A stretch of DNA of 18,501 nt, taken from positions 1-18,501 of the forward strand of contig CAJUOQ010000039.1 in NCBI GenBank assembly GCA_910588235.1, given 5' to 3'. Numbering within the stretch: the stretch's first letter is position 1; every line of letters begins with the position of its first letter. The notes under the pieces are model-generated. The model ran no database searches, was not told where the DNA came from, and saw only the letters and a program-made list of their open reading frames with translations. This document shows, piece after piece, positions 7,010-15,378 of this stretch. The DNA comes from an uncultured Atopostipes sp. (GTDB lineage: Bacteria > Bacillota > Bacilli > Lactobacillales > Carnobacteriaceae_A). A program made the translations under genes and the position numbers.

Positions 7010-8291
7010 AATAGCTACCAATGAAAAACACAGGGGATTCTGTCAGTTCTAAATGTCCGTCTACAATTTCTATTGGATGATTATTTAGTAAGTTTTGGTA
7101 CTCTCCATCCGGGATATCAATGGGTACTTTGCCTACTTTGTGTTTTAAATTAAAGACACCAATTCTTTTTTCTTCTTCATCAACATAATACATAACGACT
7201 GTTTCTAACGCATCGAAAGCTTTCAACGTATACTCCACATTAGCTGTAGGAATATACTCTTTTTTAATTTGCGCTAAGTGGGTCATATAACTACTTAAAT
7301 TAATACCGGTATTCCAATCAATCGGCTCTTTATCCAACAAAGGAGGGAAGTTTTTAGCGGCGACTTCTTGGCCGCTATAAATTAACACCGCTCCTTTTTG
7401 TAAATAGTTAAAAGCGGTCCATTGAATTAAACTATCAATATCCGGTAAAAAATTGACGATTCGATCATATTTGTGATTTTCTAAAAAACGAAGTTTCACA
7501 TAATTCCAAGGATAAGTTGTATCTTGGCGCTGCAAGCTCCTAATATATTTTGATAACGGAATATCTCCCGTTAGATACGCTTCATGATCTTCCTGCACGT
7601 CATAGTCATAGGTCAAATCAAAAGCAGTGTAAAGCTCACTATCACTATAAGCAATGAGATGCTCTTGACGTACTCGCTGAATTAAGTCAGGCTCTAACGT
7701 TTCTGCTAACCAAATAAAATGGGGTTTCATTTTTTGTATTTCTGCGCGAGTCCGCTCCCAAAATTCGATCGGAATGAGAGAAGCTGTCTGACAATGAAAA
7801 CCATCCACCCAGCGAGCCCATTCTTTAAGTATTTCGATCTGATCTTCCCAAAGTCCTTGATCCCCATCGTCTAAAATAATGAGATCTGCCGGATCATCTA
7901 TTTTTTGAATAGATTTACTTTTGGTCTTTTGCCCAAACCATTCAGGATGTTCAGCGAGTAGAATAGGATCTGCTGTATGATTAAAGCCGATATCAATCAT
8001 AACCTTCATATTTCTTTTGTGAATTTCTTTAACTAATAGGACAAATTCTTCTTTCGTCCCATACGCAGAGTCAATTTGGTATAGATCTCTCATCTTATAG
8101 GGAGAGTCGTCAGTATTTGTTTCGTCAATCAGTGGATAAAACGGGAGAAATAAGATAACGTCTGTTCCTAAATAGTGAATGCGATCGAGGTCAGAATGAA
8201 TTGCATTAAATGTTCCAGCTTTCGTAAAATTTCGTACTTGAAGACTATAAATATTAAGTCCTCGCCATTGTTGGGGTGTATCCTTAGCCAT
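7008..8291 (-). CDS. GH13 alpha-amylase-like protein lacking catalytic Asp residues
   Basis: A 427-residue cytoplasmic (beta/alpha)8 GH13-type protein without a signal peptide. Conserved region I is intact (DIGFNH, D100-H105) and the general acid/base is kept (E197 in WLAETLEP). Region II reads DGFHCQTAS where GH13 enzymes have GFRxD: R is H166 and the nucleophile Asp is Q168. Region IV reads ENHKYDR where NHD is expected, so the transition-state Asp is K274. Both changes were confirmed by translating the DNA; the frame is open throughout, so this is not a decayed gene. It is likely non-hydrolytic, perhaps a glucan-binding or regulatory pseudoenzyme; this is inference. It lies 57 bp behind the LacI regulator gene and has an AAGGAGG ribosome site. 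Confidence 0.85.
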   Translation of the reverse strand: MAKDTPQQWRGLNIYSLQVRNFTKAGTFNAIHSDLDRIHYLGTDVILFLPFYPLIDETNTDDSPYKMRDLYQIDSAYGTKEEFVLLVKEIHKRNMKVMIDIGFNHTADPILLAEHPEWFGQKTKSKSIQKIDDPADLIILDDGDQGLWEDQIEILKEWARWVDGFHCQTASLIPIEFWERTRAEIQKMKPHFIWLAETLEPDLIQRVRQEHLIAYSDSELYTAFDLTYDYDVQEDHEAYLTGDIPLSKYIRSLQRQDTTYPWNYVKLRFLENHKYDRIVNFLPDIDSLIQWTAFNYLQKGAVLIYSGQEVAAKNFPPLLDKEPIDWNTGINLSSYMTHLAQIKKEYIPTANVEYTLKAFDALETVVMYYVDEEEKRIGVFNLKHKVGKVPIDIPDGEYQNLLNNHPIEIVDGHLELTESPVFFIGSY

Positions 8292-8348
8292 GGAGCAACC
8301 TCCTTGATGTAACTTTTTAATTTGTTTTTATAATTTTTGAAAATAAAA

Positions 8349-9359
8349 TTAACTTTTGCGAACAGATACAATATCGGCCGGAATATACTCATGAATGTAT
8401 CGCTGTTTAGATGCCTCCTTGTCTGCTAGAGCATCAAATAAAATTTCAACAGCACGACTTCCGAGGAGATGACTATTTAAATTGATATAAAACTCTTCGG
8501 TTAGCGGTCGATACAAGGGATGTTCATAAGCTTTAAAACTCATCGTTTTAATCTGGAGGCTCTTTTCTTCAGCAAAAGCCTTTTGAATGCCTTCAGCGAC
8601 AAGTTCATCCGCAATCACAAGCCCATCATAGTGCGCCAATTTCAGCGTGTTCTGTGCTAAATGATAACCATCTAAAGCAAGAAAAGAAAAATCATTGTGA
8701 ATAAAATGTTCTTGGAAAGGGAGGTTATTGGCTATAAGTGCTTGTTTATAGCCCTTTAATCGATCTAAAATAAAGAATTGATCCATATCTCCTCCAATAT
8801 ACGCAATCTTCTCACAACCTTCTTTAATAAGATACTCAGTCGCTATTCGTCCGAGCTCTTCATTATCATTATCGACGAGATGAACTTTAGCATCTCCTGG
8901 TGAACCGACTACTACCGAAGGAATAGCTACCTCTTGCGCAAAATTTAATAAAGGATCATCTTTAGTGGCGTATAAGAAAATTAAGCCTTCTACTTGTTTG
9001 CCGCGTACAATTTTTTGAATATGCTTGAGTCTTTGATGATTAGTTTGGCCCCACGATAAGAGAATCGAGTAATCATTTTGAGACATCGCATCATTAATGC
9101 CGCGCAATACGGTCGGAAAGAAAGGGTTTTGGTAAAAAGCATCGGAAGCTAAAGGTAATACAAGTCCGAATGTTTTAGAGCGACTCCCTGCAAGCCTTTG
9201 CGCATTCGCGTTAGGAAAATAGTTTAACTCATCCATCACTTTTCTAACTTTTTCTTTCGTTTTTTCGCTTATTGAAGAACTATCAGCAACCACTCGAGAG
9301 ACGGTTGAAGGGGCGACTCCAGCTTTTTTGGCTACGTCTCTTATTGTAATAGGCATCAT
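8349..9359 (-). CDS. LacI family transcriptional regulator (maltodextrin locus)
   Basis: A regulator of about 336 residues. The N-terminal helix-turn-helix is textbook LacI: TIRDVAKKAGVAPSTVSRV, then the hinge helix ANAQRLAGS, then a periplasmic-binding-protein-like sensor domain (about 62-336). The longest reading frame starts at TTG 9374, but that codon overlaps the AAAGGA ribosome site. The start is therefore ATG 9359 or the next ATG at 9356. It is divergent from malQ-glgP and precedes the GH13-like gene, so it most plausibly acts as a MalR-type regulator of this locus and of itself. The effector is not readable from sequence; maltose or maltodextrin is inferred from neighbours. Confidence 0.92.
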   Translation of the reverse strand: MMPITIRDVAKKAGVAPSTVSRVVADSSSISEKTKEKVRKVMDELNYFPNANAQRLAGSRSKTFGLVLPLASDAFYQNPFFPTVLRGINDAMSQNDYSILLSWGQTNHQRLKHIQKIVRGKQVEGLIFLYATKDDPLLNFAQEVAIPSVVVGSPGDAKVHLVDNDNEELGRIATEYLIKEGCEKIAYIGGDMDQFFILDRLKGYKQALIANNLPFQEHFIHNDFSFLALDGYHLAQNTLKLAHYDGLVIADELVAEGIQKAFAEEKSLQIKTMSFKAYEHPLYRPLTEEFYINLNSHLLGSRAVEILFDALADKEASKQRYIHEYIPADIVSVRKS

Positions 9360-9387
9360 TATTTTTCCTTTCAATCATATTAAGCTT

Positions 9388-9416
9388 ATTATAGACAAAT
9401 TTGTATTCGTTTTCAA
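9388..9416 (-). promoter_or_regulatory. Promoter of the LacI regulator-GH13 unit
   Basis: On the - strand, TTGAAA (9411-9416) and a perfect TATAAT (9388-9393) are separated by 17 bp. The spacer contains the palindrome ACAAATTTGT (9395-9404). The predicted transcript starts about 20-25 bp before the regulator's start codon. Confidence 0.75.
9402..9415. promoter_or_regulatory. LacI/CcpA-type operator-like site 1
   Basis: Read on the - strand, TGAAAACGAATACA matches the cre pattern TGWAARCGYTWNCW at 12 of 14 positions. It covers the -35 box of the regulator promoter, which would suit autorepression or catabolite control. I judged this by eye. Confidence 0.45.
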
Positions 9417-9444
9417 TGAAATAGGAGAGGAAGAGAACAATCAA

Positions 9445-9458
9445 AGAAAGCGGTTGCA
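9445..9458. promoter_or_regulatory. LacI/CcpA-type operator-like site 2
   Basis: AGAAAGCGGTTGCA matches the cre pattern TGWAARCGYTWNCW at 12 of 14 positions and overlaps the malQ -35 box (9454-9459). It could bind the adjacent LacI protein or CcpA; the sequence does not separate these. Confidence 0.5.
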
Positions 9459-9482
9459 CAAAAAGTTACTTAATCGTATAAT
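9454..9482 (+). promoter_or_regulatory. Promoter of malQ-glgP
   Basis: TTGCAC (9454-9459), a 17-bp spacer and a perfect TATAAT (9477-9482). The predicted start near 9489 leaves a short leader with an AGAGGAGG ribosome site before the malQ ATG at 9517. It is back-to-back with the regulator promoter. Confidence 0.82.
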
Positions 9483-9516
9483 ATAGAAAACAAAATAAGA
9501 AGAGGAGGTTTTTTAG

Positions 9517-11043
9517 ATGGAAAGAACGAGTGGCGTACTCTTGCATATTTCTTCACTACCCAACAAATATGGTATCGGTTCTTTTGGTCAAACCGCTTAT
9601 GAATTTGTAGACTTTTTAGTTGAAACGGGACAAAAATACTGGCAAATTTTACCTTTAACCACGACAAGTTACGGCGATTCTCCTTACCAATCATTTTCGG
9701 CTTTTGCTGGCAATCCTCATTTTATTGATCTTGAATGCTTAGTAAAAGAAGGTTATGTAAAAGAATCAGCAGTAGAAGAAGCTGATTTTGGAGACAATCC
9801 ATTAAAAGTAAATTATGAAAAAATCTTTAAAAATCGACGACCCTTATTAACTGAGGCTGTTTCTAAATTTGTTGAAGAAGGAGGCTTAGAAACGAAGTCT
9901 TATCAACGTTTTGTTAGGGAAAATGAATCATGGTTAATGCCTTTTGCGCAATATATGACGGTCAAAGAAGGGCAGGGGTTAAAACCGTGGTATGAATGGC
10001 CTGAAAAATTCCGAACATATGATCAAAAAATTGTTCAAGGCTACTGTACCGAAAATAAGGACGAGTTAAATTATCATCTGGTGACGCAATATTGGTTTTT
10101 TAAACAATGGCAAAGCTTAAAAACATATGCCAATAACCACAATATTTTCATTATCGGGGATATGCCTATTTACGTGGCGCGCGACAGTGTTGAGATGTGG
10201 ACTACCCCTGAACTCTTTTTAGTGGATGAAGAAGGAAAACCAACAGCAGTCGCTGGTGTGCCGCCGGATGCTTTCTCTGCAGTAGGGCAATATTGGGGCA
10301 ATCCCTTGTATGACTGGGAATATATGAGCCAAACGGATTATGAGTGGTGGATTCAACGGATGCGAGAAAGTTTTAAGTTATATGATGCGGTACGGATTGA
10401 CCATTTTCGTGGCTTCGAAAGTTATTGGGAAATTCCATTTGGCGCTGAAACAGCGGCTACAGGCGAATGGAAGTTAGGGCCTGGGGTGCGTTTGTTTCAC
10501 AGAATAATGAAAGAACTTGGCGATTTAAAAATTATTGCGGAAGACCTTGGTTATATCACAGATGAAGTTATCGCCATGCGAGAAGACACCGGCTTTCCTG
10601 GAATGAAAATTCTTCAGAATGGATTTTCTGGAGCGGATAGCTTAGACTTACCTCATCATTATGGAAAAAATACGATCGCTTACGTCGGGACCCATGATAA
10701 TCCCACAGCACTTGATTGGTATTTGAATTATGCGAATGCAGACCAGCGAGATCAAGCCGATTTATATCTTAAACGTTGTGCAGGCGAACATATTTCAGAT
10801 GCCCTAAGTCGTGAAATTGCCGCTTCACAAAGTAAGATCGCCATTTATGTGATGCAGGACTTATTACATCTCAGCCAAGAAGGGCGGATGAATATTCCTT
10901 CAACGATTGGGGATAATTGGGATTGGCGGATGACGCCAGATGCAATGACTATCGATGTGAAAGAAAAATTACTTCAGTGGACGCAAACTTATTTCCGCCT
11001 GAATGAAGCTTTCAATAAAAAGCAAACAACCCCATCGAAATAG
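9517..11043 (+). CDS. malQ: 4-alpha-glucanotransferase (amylomaltase, GH77)
   Basis: A 508-residue cytoplasmic enzyme of usual bacterial MalQ/DPE1 length. It transfers alpha-1,4-glucan chains between maltodextrins, releasing glucose and making longer chains for the phosphorylase. Catalytic residues are all in place: nucleophile D295 in RIDHFRGFE, acid/base E342 in IIAEDLGYIT, and D394 in GTHDNPT. The substrate-loop motif PLTTTSYGDSPYQSFSAFAG is present near the N-terminus. It is the first gene of a + strand unit with glgP (57-bp gap) and lies downstream of a promoter with an operator-like site. Confidence 0.96.
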   Translation: MERTSGVLLHISSLPNKYGIGSFGQTAYEFVDFLVETGQKYWQILPLTTTSYGDSPYQSFSAFAGNPHFIDLECLVKEGYVKESAVEEADFGDNPLKVNYEKIFKNRRPLLTEAVSKFVEEGGLETKSYQRFVRENESWLMPFAQYMTVKEGQGLKPWYEWPEKFRTYDQKIVQGYCTENKDELNYHLVTQYWFFKQWQSLKTYANNHNIFIIGDMPIYVARDSVEMWTTPELFLVDEEGKPTAVAGVPPDAFSAVGQYWGNPLYDWEYMSQTDYEWWIQRMRESFKLYDAVRIDHFRGFESYWEIPFGAETAATGEWKLGPGVRLFHRIMKELGDLKIIAEDLGYITDEVIAMREDTGFPGMKILQNGFSGADSLDLPHHYGKNTIAYVGTHDNPTALDWYLNYANADQRDQADLYLKRCAGEHISDALSREIAASQSKIAIYVMQDLLHLSQEGRMNIPSTIGDNWDWRMTPDAMTIDVKEKLLQWTQTYFRLNEAFNKKQTTPSK

Positions 11044-11100
11044 GAATTAATAACCGAAGGAACAAAAGAAATGAACGACAAAGAATAGAAGGAGGGCCTT

Positions 11101-13368
11101 ATGATTCATTTAGAGAGCAAAGCTCAAGAAGAATTTCAAAAGTCATTAGCTACTTGTACAAATCAAGAGATTTATCAGTTGTTGCTGCAATTGATACAAA
11201 ATCGTTCGAAACATTTAGCTAAAAATCACTCCAAGCGCAAACTCTATTATGTTTCAGCAGAATTTTTGATCGGGAAACTTTTAACGAATAATTTGTTAAA
11301 TCTCGGTCTTTACGAAGAAGTAAAAGAAGAATTGGCCAGCTATGGGAAATCTTTACTCGAGGTAGAAGAAGCCGAACAAGAACCATCCCTTGGAAATGGA
11401 GGGTTAGGTCGGTTGGCGGCTTGCTTTTTAGACTCAATAACGACTTTAGGCTTGAATGGTGATGGCGTTGGTTTAAATTACCATTTCGGCCTATTTCAGC
11501 AAGTTTTTGAAAATAATAAACAGAACTATCAGCCGGATGAATGGCTCTCTGAGCCGAACTGGCTAACAAAATCAGAGCGATCATTTGAAATTCCTTTTGG
11601 TAAATTCACATTGACTTCTACATTATATGATATTGAGGTAATTGGCTATCATCAAGAGACACGGAATCAGCTGCGTTTATTTGACTTGGAGAGTGTCACT
11701 AGTGATATTATCGAAGAAGGCACCATTCATTTTGATAAAACAAACATAAAAGAAAATTTAACGTTATTTTTATATCCAGATGATTCCGATCGCAATGGGA
11801 ATTTATTACGTATTTATCAACAATACTTTATGGTTTCAAACGCGGCGCAATTAGCGTTGGCAGAAGCAATGGAGCGGGGGAGCCATCTTCATGATTTAAT
11901 CGATTATGTCGTTGTCCAAATTAATGACACCCATCCTGCCTTTATTATCCCTGAGTTTGCGCGTCTCTTGACCGCTGTACATGGGATGGATTTTGAAGAG
12001 GCTGTTTATATTACGCGTAATATTGTTGCGTTTACGAATCATACCATTCTTGCGGAAGCTCTAGAAAAGTGGCCGTTAGGAGATATTCAAGAAGTAGTGC
12101 CGGAGATTGCAGGAGTCATTGAAAAGTTAGATAAAAAAATCAAAGAAGAATTTCCACAGCAACCCCATGTTCATATTATCGATAAAAACAATATTGTCCA
12201 TATGGCGCGACTAGCGATCCATTACGGATTTAGTACAAATGGTGTTTCTAAACTACACACCGAAATATTAAAAGAGAACGAACTAAAAGACTTTTATGAA
12301 ATATATCCCGATGAATTTTCAAACAAAACAAATGGGATTACTTTTCGCCGCTGGTTAATGGCTGCAAATCCAGAATTGAGTTGTTTTCTAGATGAAAAAA
12401 ATGGAACCGCTTGGCATAAAAATGGTGATTTATCCGCCTTGCTGACTTATCAAGAAGATACTGAAGTGTTAAATAAATTATATAACATCAAAAGAGAGAA
12501 AAAAGAGCAACTGAAAAATCACTTAGAACGTACACAAGCGATTTCCATTAACGAAAATTCTATTATTGATGTGCAGATTAAACGAATACATGAATATAAA
12601 CGACAACAGATGCTGGCGCTTTACATTATTCATAAATATATGGCTATAAAAAAGGGCCAAATTCCTCAAACACCAATTACGATTATTTATGGGGGGAAAG
12701 CAGCTTCAGCTTATACAATTGCTCAAGATATTATCCATTTAATTTTAACGTTGTCAGAGTTAATTGAAAAAGATGAGGCGGTCCGTCCACATTTACAGGT
12801 TGTTTTTGTAGAAGATTATAACGTCAGTGAGGCTGAATATTTAATTCCAGCCGCCGATATTTCCGAACAAATTTCATTAGCTTCTAAAGAAGCAAGTGGT
12901 ACGGGGAATATGAAGTTTATGTTAAATGGCGCTCTGACGATTGCTACGCTCGATGGAGCGAATGTTGAAATTGCTGAATTAGTGGGTGAAGAAAATATTT
13001 ATACATTTGGTCGCTCAAGTGAAGATATTGTCTACTTATATGAGGTAGATGGGTATGACCCTCGTTATTATTACGAGAAAGAAACCATTCAACCATTAGT
13101 CGATTTTATTGTGAGTGATGAAATGTTACAACTGGGTAGTGAAGAGAACTTAAGCCGCTTATATCATGATATAAAAAATAAAGATTATTTTATGGCACTC
13201 ATTGATTTAGAAGAATTTATTTCAGCCAAAGAAAAAGTTTACGAAGATTATGAAAATCAAGTTATTTGGCAGAAAAAATCATTAACCAATATAGCCAAAG
13301 CAGGCTTTTTCTCAGCGGATCGAACTATTGCTGACTATAATGCAGATATTTGGCATTTAGAAGATTAA
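11101..13368 (+). CDS. glgP: Glycogen/maltodextrin phosphorylase (GT35)
   Basis: A 755-residue PLP-dependent phosphorylase that releases glucose-1-phosphate from alpha-1,4-glucans. Recognisable blocks in order are SLGNGGLGRLAACFLDS, QINDTHPAFIIPE, FTNHTILAEALEKW, DVQIKRIHEYKRQQ, IYGGKAASAYTIA and EASGTGNMKFMLNGALT, with K605 as the PLP lysine. Length fits Firmicutes GlgP/MalP. A GGAGG lies 7-8 bases before ATG. No glgB, glgC, glgD or glgA is in the window and malQ is directly upstream, so maltodextrin use is at least as likely as glycogen breakdown; malP would be an equally fair name. Confidence 0.95.
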   Translation: MIHLESKAQEEFQKSLATCTNQEIYQLLLQLIQNRSKHLAKNHSKRKLYYVSAEFLIGKLLTNNLLNLGLYEEVKEELASYGKSLLEVEEAEQEPSLGNGGLGRLAACFLDSITTLGLNGDGVGLNYHFGLFQQVFENNKQNYQPDEWLSEPNWLTKSERSFEIPFGKFTLTSTLYDIEVIGYHQETRNQLRLFDLESVTSDIIEEGTIHFDKTNIKENLTLFLYPDDSDRNGNLLRIYQQYFMVSNAAQLALAEAMERGSHLHDLIDYVVVQINDTHPAFIIPEFARLLTAVHGMDFEEAVYITRNIVAFTNHTILAEALEKWPLGDIQEVVPEIAGVIEKLDKKIKEEFPQQPHVHIIDKNNIVHMARLAIHYGFSTNGVSKLHTEILKENELKDFYEIYPDEFSNKTNGITFRRWLMAANPELSCFLDEKNGTAWHKNGDLSALLTYQEDTEVLNKLYNIKREKKEQLKNHLERTQAISINENSIIDVQIKRIHEYKRQQMLALYIIHKYMAIKKGQIPQTPITIIYGGKAASAYTIAQDIIHLILTLSELIEKDEAVRPHLQVVFVEDYNVSEAEYLIPAADISEQISLASKEASGTGNMKFMLNGALTIATLDGANVEIAELVGEENIYTFGRSSEDIVYLYEVDGYDPRYYYEKETIQPLVDFIVSDEMLQLGSEENLSRLYHDIKNKDYFMALIDLEEFISAKEKVYEDYENQVIWQKKSLTNIAKAGFFSADRTIADYNADIWHLED

Positions 13369-13430
13369 CCCTAATTAAAAATGATGGTCTACATTTATCT
13401 GAGCAGGCATTGGAAAACTATTTTAAAAAT

Positions 13431-13475
13431 AAAAACTCCTTTCATCATGTTTTAAAAATGAGAAAGGAGTTTTTT
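13431..13475. terminator. Bidirectional terminator, glgP / deacetylase
   Basis: AAAACTCCTTTC and GAAAGGAGTTTT pair (with an inner TCAT/ATGA extension across one bulged A) around an AT loop. T-runs lie on both strands. It ends glgP on the + strand and the convergent deacetylase on the - strand; 13369-13430 holds nothing else recognisable. Confidence 0.88.
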
Positions 13476-13480
13476 AGTAT

Positions 13481-14338
13481 TTAATTTTCATGTGTAATTA
13501 ATTTTGGATCCACTACAGTGAAATCTTGTTCCAAGAGACCATCGACAATATCAGGTGTTGCTGCAGCCGTCCATTCACGGTCATGCATTAAAATGTTTGC
13601 GCCATCTCCTAAAAGTTCTGTGTTCAAGGTAATATCTGCTAATGCTGCGGGGTCTTGATATTGACTTTCCCAGTCATAACCAAAGGACCAGTTCATCCAC
13701 GTCATTCCTTCATCCGCTACCACTTCTTCTGCATAATCGGTCATAATGCCGTGAGGGGCACGGAAGAAACGTGGGCGTTCACCAATGGCTTCTTCAATAA
13801 TATCATTGGTCGTAACAATTTCTTCGTATTGTTCTTCTTCAGAATAATCATCTAATTTAGCATGGGTGTGAGTGTGGTTACCAATTTCAAAGCCCATGTC
13901 GTGCACCTGTTGCATGATTTCCGTACCTTCTTCATCCATATACATACTGTTGACAAAGAAGATAGCTGAAACATCTCGTTCCTGTAAAGCTTCAGCGATT
14001 TCTATCGTATTGCCATATGGTGCGTCATCGAATGTAAGTAAGACGAGTTTTTCATCGGCTGCTTCATCTGCTTCGATCGGTTCTACTGAGAAAGTATTCG
14101 GATTAATTTGGTATTCATATGTAAGTTCTTCGTCCGCATCTTTTTCTTCATCTACTTCTTCATCATTCTCAGCTTCACTCGTATCTTCCATATTTTCTGT
14201 TTCTTCTTCGTTTTCAACTTGTTCTGTGGCATCTTCTGGTTGCTCTTGTGCATTCTCCTCAGAATTTGCGGCGTCATTTTGACAGCCAACTAGGAAAAGA
14301 GAGGATAATAGCACGGTGGAGTAAATTGTCTTTTTCAT
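13481..14338 (-). CDS. Lipoprotein polysaccharide deacetylase (NodB/CE4)
   Basis: A 285-residue surface lipoprotein. Lipobox LVGC gives lipidated C19. Residues 20-75 are a strikingly acidic linker (mostly Glu, Asp, Asn), followed by a NodB domain at about 97-280. CE4 motifs: TFDD (102-105, catalytic D104 and zinc ligand D105), HTHTH (zinc ligands H155 and H159), RAPHG at 193-197 where RxPY is usual, DW (222-223) and LMHD with H252. The enzyme probably removes N-acetyl groups from peptidoglycan GlcNAc or MurNAc, affecting lysozyme resistance; the substrate is inferred. It is monocistronic, with an AAGGATG ribosome site. No convincing promoter was found in 14339-14453. Confidence 0.88.
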   Translation of the reverse strand: MKKTIYSTVLLSSLFLVGCQNDAANSEENAQEQPEDATEQVENEEETENMEDTSEAENDEEVDEEKDADEELTYEYQINPNTFSVEPIEADEAADEKLVLLTFDDAPYGNTIEIAEALQERDVSAIFFVNSMYMDEEGTEIMQQVHDMGFEIGNHTHTHAKLDDYSEEEQYEEIVTTNDIIEEAIGERPRFFRAPHGIMTDYAEEVVADEGMTWMNWSFGYDWESQYQDPAALADITLNTELLGDGANILMHDREWTAAATPDIVDGLLEQDFTVVDPKLITHEN

Positions 14339-14453
14339 TTTACAACATCCTTACACTTATTATTTATGTCATTTATATTTACGATAGTTCGATTGTATCA
14401 CACATAGACAAAAATTATAAACGATTACACATCTACAAATGACTGAAAATAGG

Positions 14454-14487
14454 GAAAATAAAAACCTATGCTTCTGTTAGCATAGGT
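14454..14487 (-). terminator. Terminator of the MntR-like gene
   Basis: ACCTATGCT (14464-14472) and AGCATAGGT (14479-14487) form a 9-bp hairpin. On the - strand it is followed by TTTTTATTTT. It lies 16 bp after the stop of the regulator gene. Confidence 0.85.
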
Positions 14488-14503
14488 CAATAAAACTCCC
14501 TTT

Positions 14504-15178
14504 TTATCCATTCACCAATTGGATCACTTTAATTTTTTCAAGAGCTTTTTCGCTAATCGTTACTTCATCTTTTGTATGCACATCTTTTATTGTCAGCATC
14601 CCATCATAAGCATTGATATCGATTAATTTATATTTATCATTAATAGAAATCCCTTTATCAAATAAATAATTCAGTAATTCTTCATCATCTGGAACTTCTT
14701 TGACAATAAAATATTGATCAATCTCAATCGCTGTGAGAGGAACGAGCTTAATTTTTTCTTCATCAATCGTTCCATCCGCATTTGGGATGAGGCCCCCATG
14801 AGGATCGTATTGAGGGTTTCCTAATAAATCATTTAATCGTTCAGTAACTTTATCTGAGGAAGCATGTTCGAGCCTGTCTGCTTCGTCATGCACTTCATTC
14901 CATTGGAAGCCTAGTTTTTCATATAAAAAGACTTCCCACAGACGATGTTTACGAATTAATTGATTGGTCACTTGGACGCCGAGTGCTGTGAGCTGTACGC
15001 CTTTATAAGGATAATAAGAAATAAGATTTTCTTTTACTAAGCGAGCATTCATATCTGTTACGGAAGCAGCTGAAACGGAAAGCTCATTAGCGATATCTTT
15101 ATTACTAATCACTTCATGAGCACCATTAAGCGCATAGATGGCTTTGATATAATCTTCTTTATTTGGTGAAATTTTCAT
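14504..15178 (-). CDS. mntR: MntR/DtxR family metal-dependent regulator
   Basis: A 224-residue regulator with three parts: an N-terminal winged helix (about 5-65, with NKDIANELSVSAASVTDMNARL as its recognition region), a dimerisation/metal domain (about 70-135) and a C-terminal SH3/FeoA-like domain (about 150-224). Metal-site residues visible are D9 in KEDYIKAIY, H78, H97, E99, D101, E104 and H105 in VHDEADRLEH. The position that is Cys in iron-sensing DtxR/IdeR is Asp (D101), favouring manganese; this is inference. The longest frame begins at a TTG 51 bp upstream, but AGAAAGGAAG directly precedes ATG 15178. No metal transporter gene is adjacent, so targets lie elsewhere. The promoter carries a matching inverted repeat. 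Confidence 0.9.
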   Translation of the reverse strand: MKISPNKEDYIKAIYALNGAHEVISNKDIANELSVSAASVTDMNARLVKENLISYYPYKGVQLTALGVQVTNQLIRKHRLWEVFLYEKLGFQWNEVHDEADRLEHASSDKVTERLNDLLGNPQYDPHGGLIPNADGTIDEEKIKLVPLTAIEIDQYFIVKEVPDDEELLNYLFDKGISINDKYKLIDINAYDGMLTIKDVHTKDEVTISEKALEKIKVIQLVNG

Positions 15179-15247
15179 TGTAAGCTTCCTTTCTTTTAAA
15201 AGATGAATTTTAAATCCTAAATGCTTCAACCACCTTTCACTACCTTC

Positions 15248-15276
15248 ATTTTAGGGCAACCTAAAAATATTTGCAA
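15248..15276 (-). promoter_or_regulatory. Promoter of the MntR-like gene
   Basis: On the - strand, TTGCAA (15271-15276), a 17-bp spacer and TAAAAT (15248-15253). It overlaps the inverted repeat at 15249-15266. Confidence 0.7.
15249..15266. promoter_or_regulatory. DtxR/MntR-type operator
   Basis: TTTTAGG-GCAA-CCTAAAA: two perfect 7-bp arms around 4 bases. The TTAGG/CCTAA half-sites resemble operators of the DtxR/MntR family. The site covers the -10 and spacer of the regulator's own promoter, so binding of metal-loaded repressor would block transcription. Confidence 0.75.
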
Positions 15277-15378
15277 GGAGAATAAAAAAATATTAACTTA
15301 AGTTTTTTGAAAATAATAATTGTATCAGAAGAATAATTTTTAGTCTTTTAATGTTCGGTACCAGAGAAAAAATAAAAG

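Noticed and set aside
9360..9374. TTG start for the LacI regulator at 9374
   Set aside because: The TTG overlaps the AAAGGA ribosome site that serves the two ATG codons at 9359 and 9356.
11044..11100. Five-codon mini-ORF (MNDKE) between malQ and glgP
   Set aside because: No ribosome site or leader-peptide features; most likely chance.
13872..14282. 136-residue Ser-rich open frame on the + strand
   Set aside because: It is the antisense reading of the acidic GAA/GAT codon run in the deacetylase linker, which produces a long stop-free Ser/Phe-rich frame.
15179..15229. TTG start for the MntR-like gene at 15229
   Set aside because: The extra 17 residues do not resemble the family, and the AGAAAGGAAG ribosome site lies within them just before ATG 15178.
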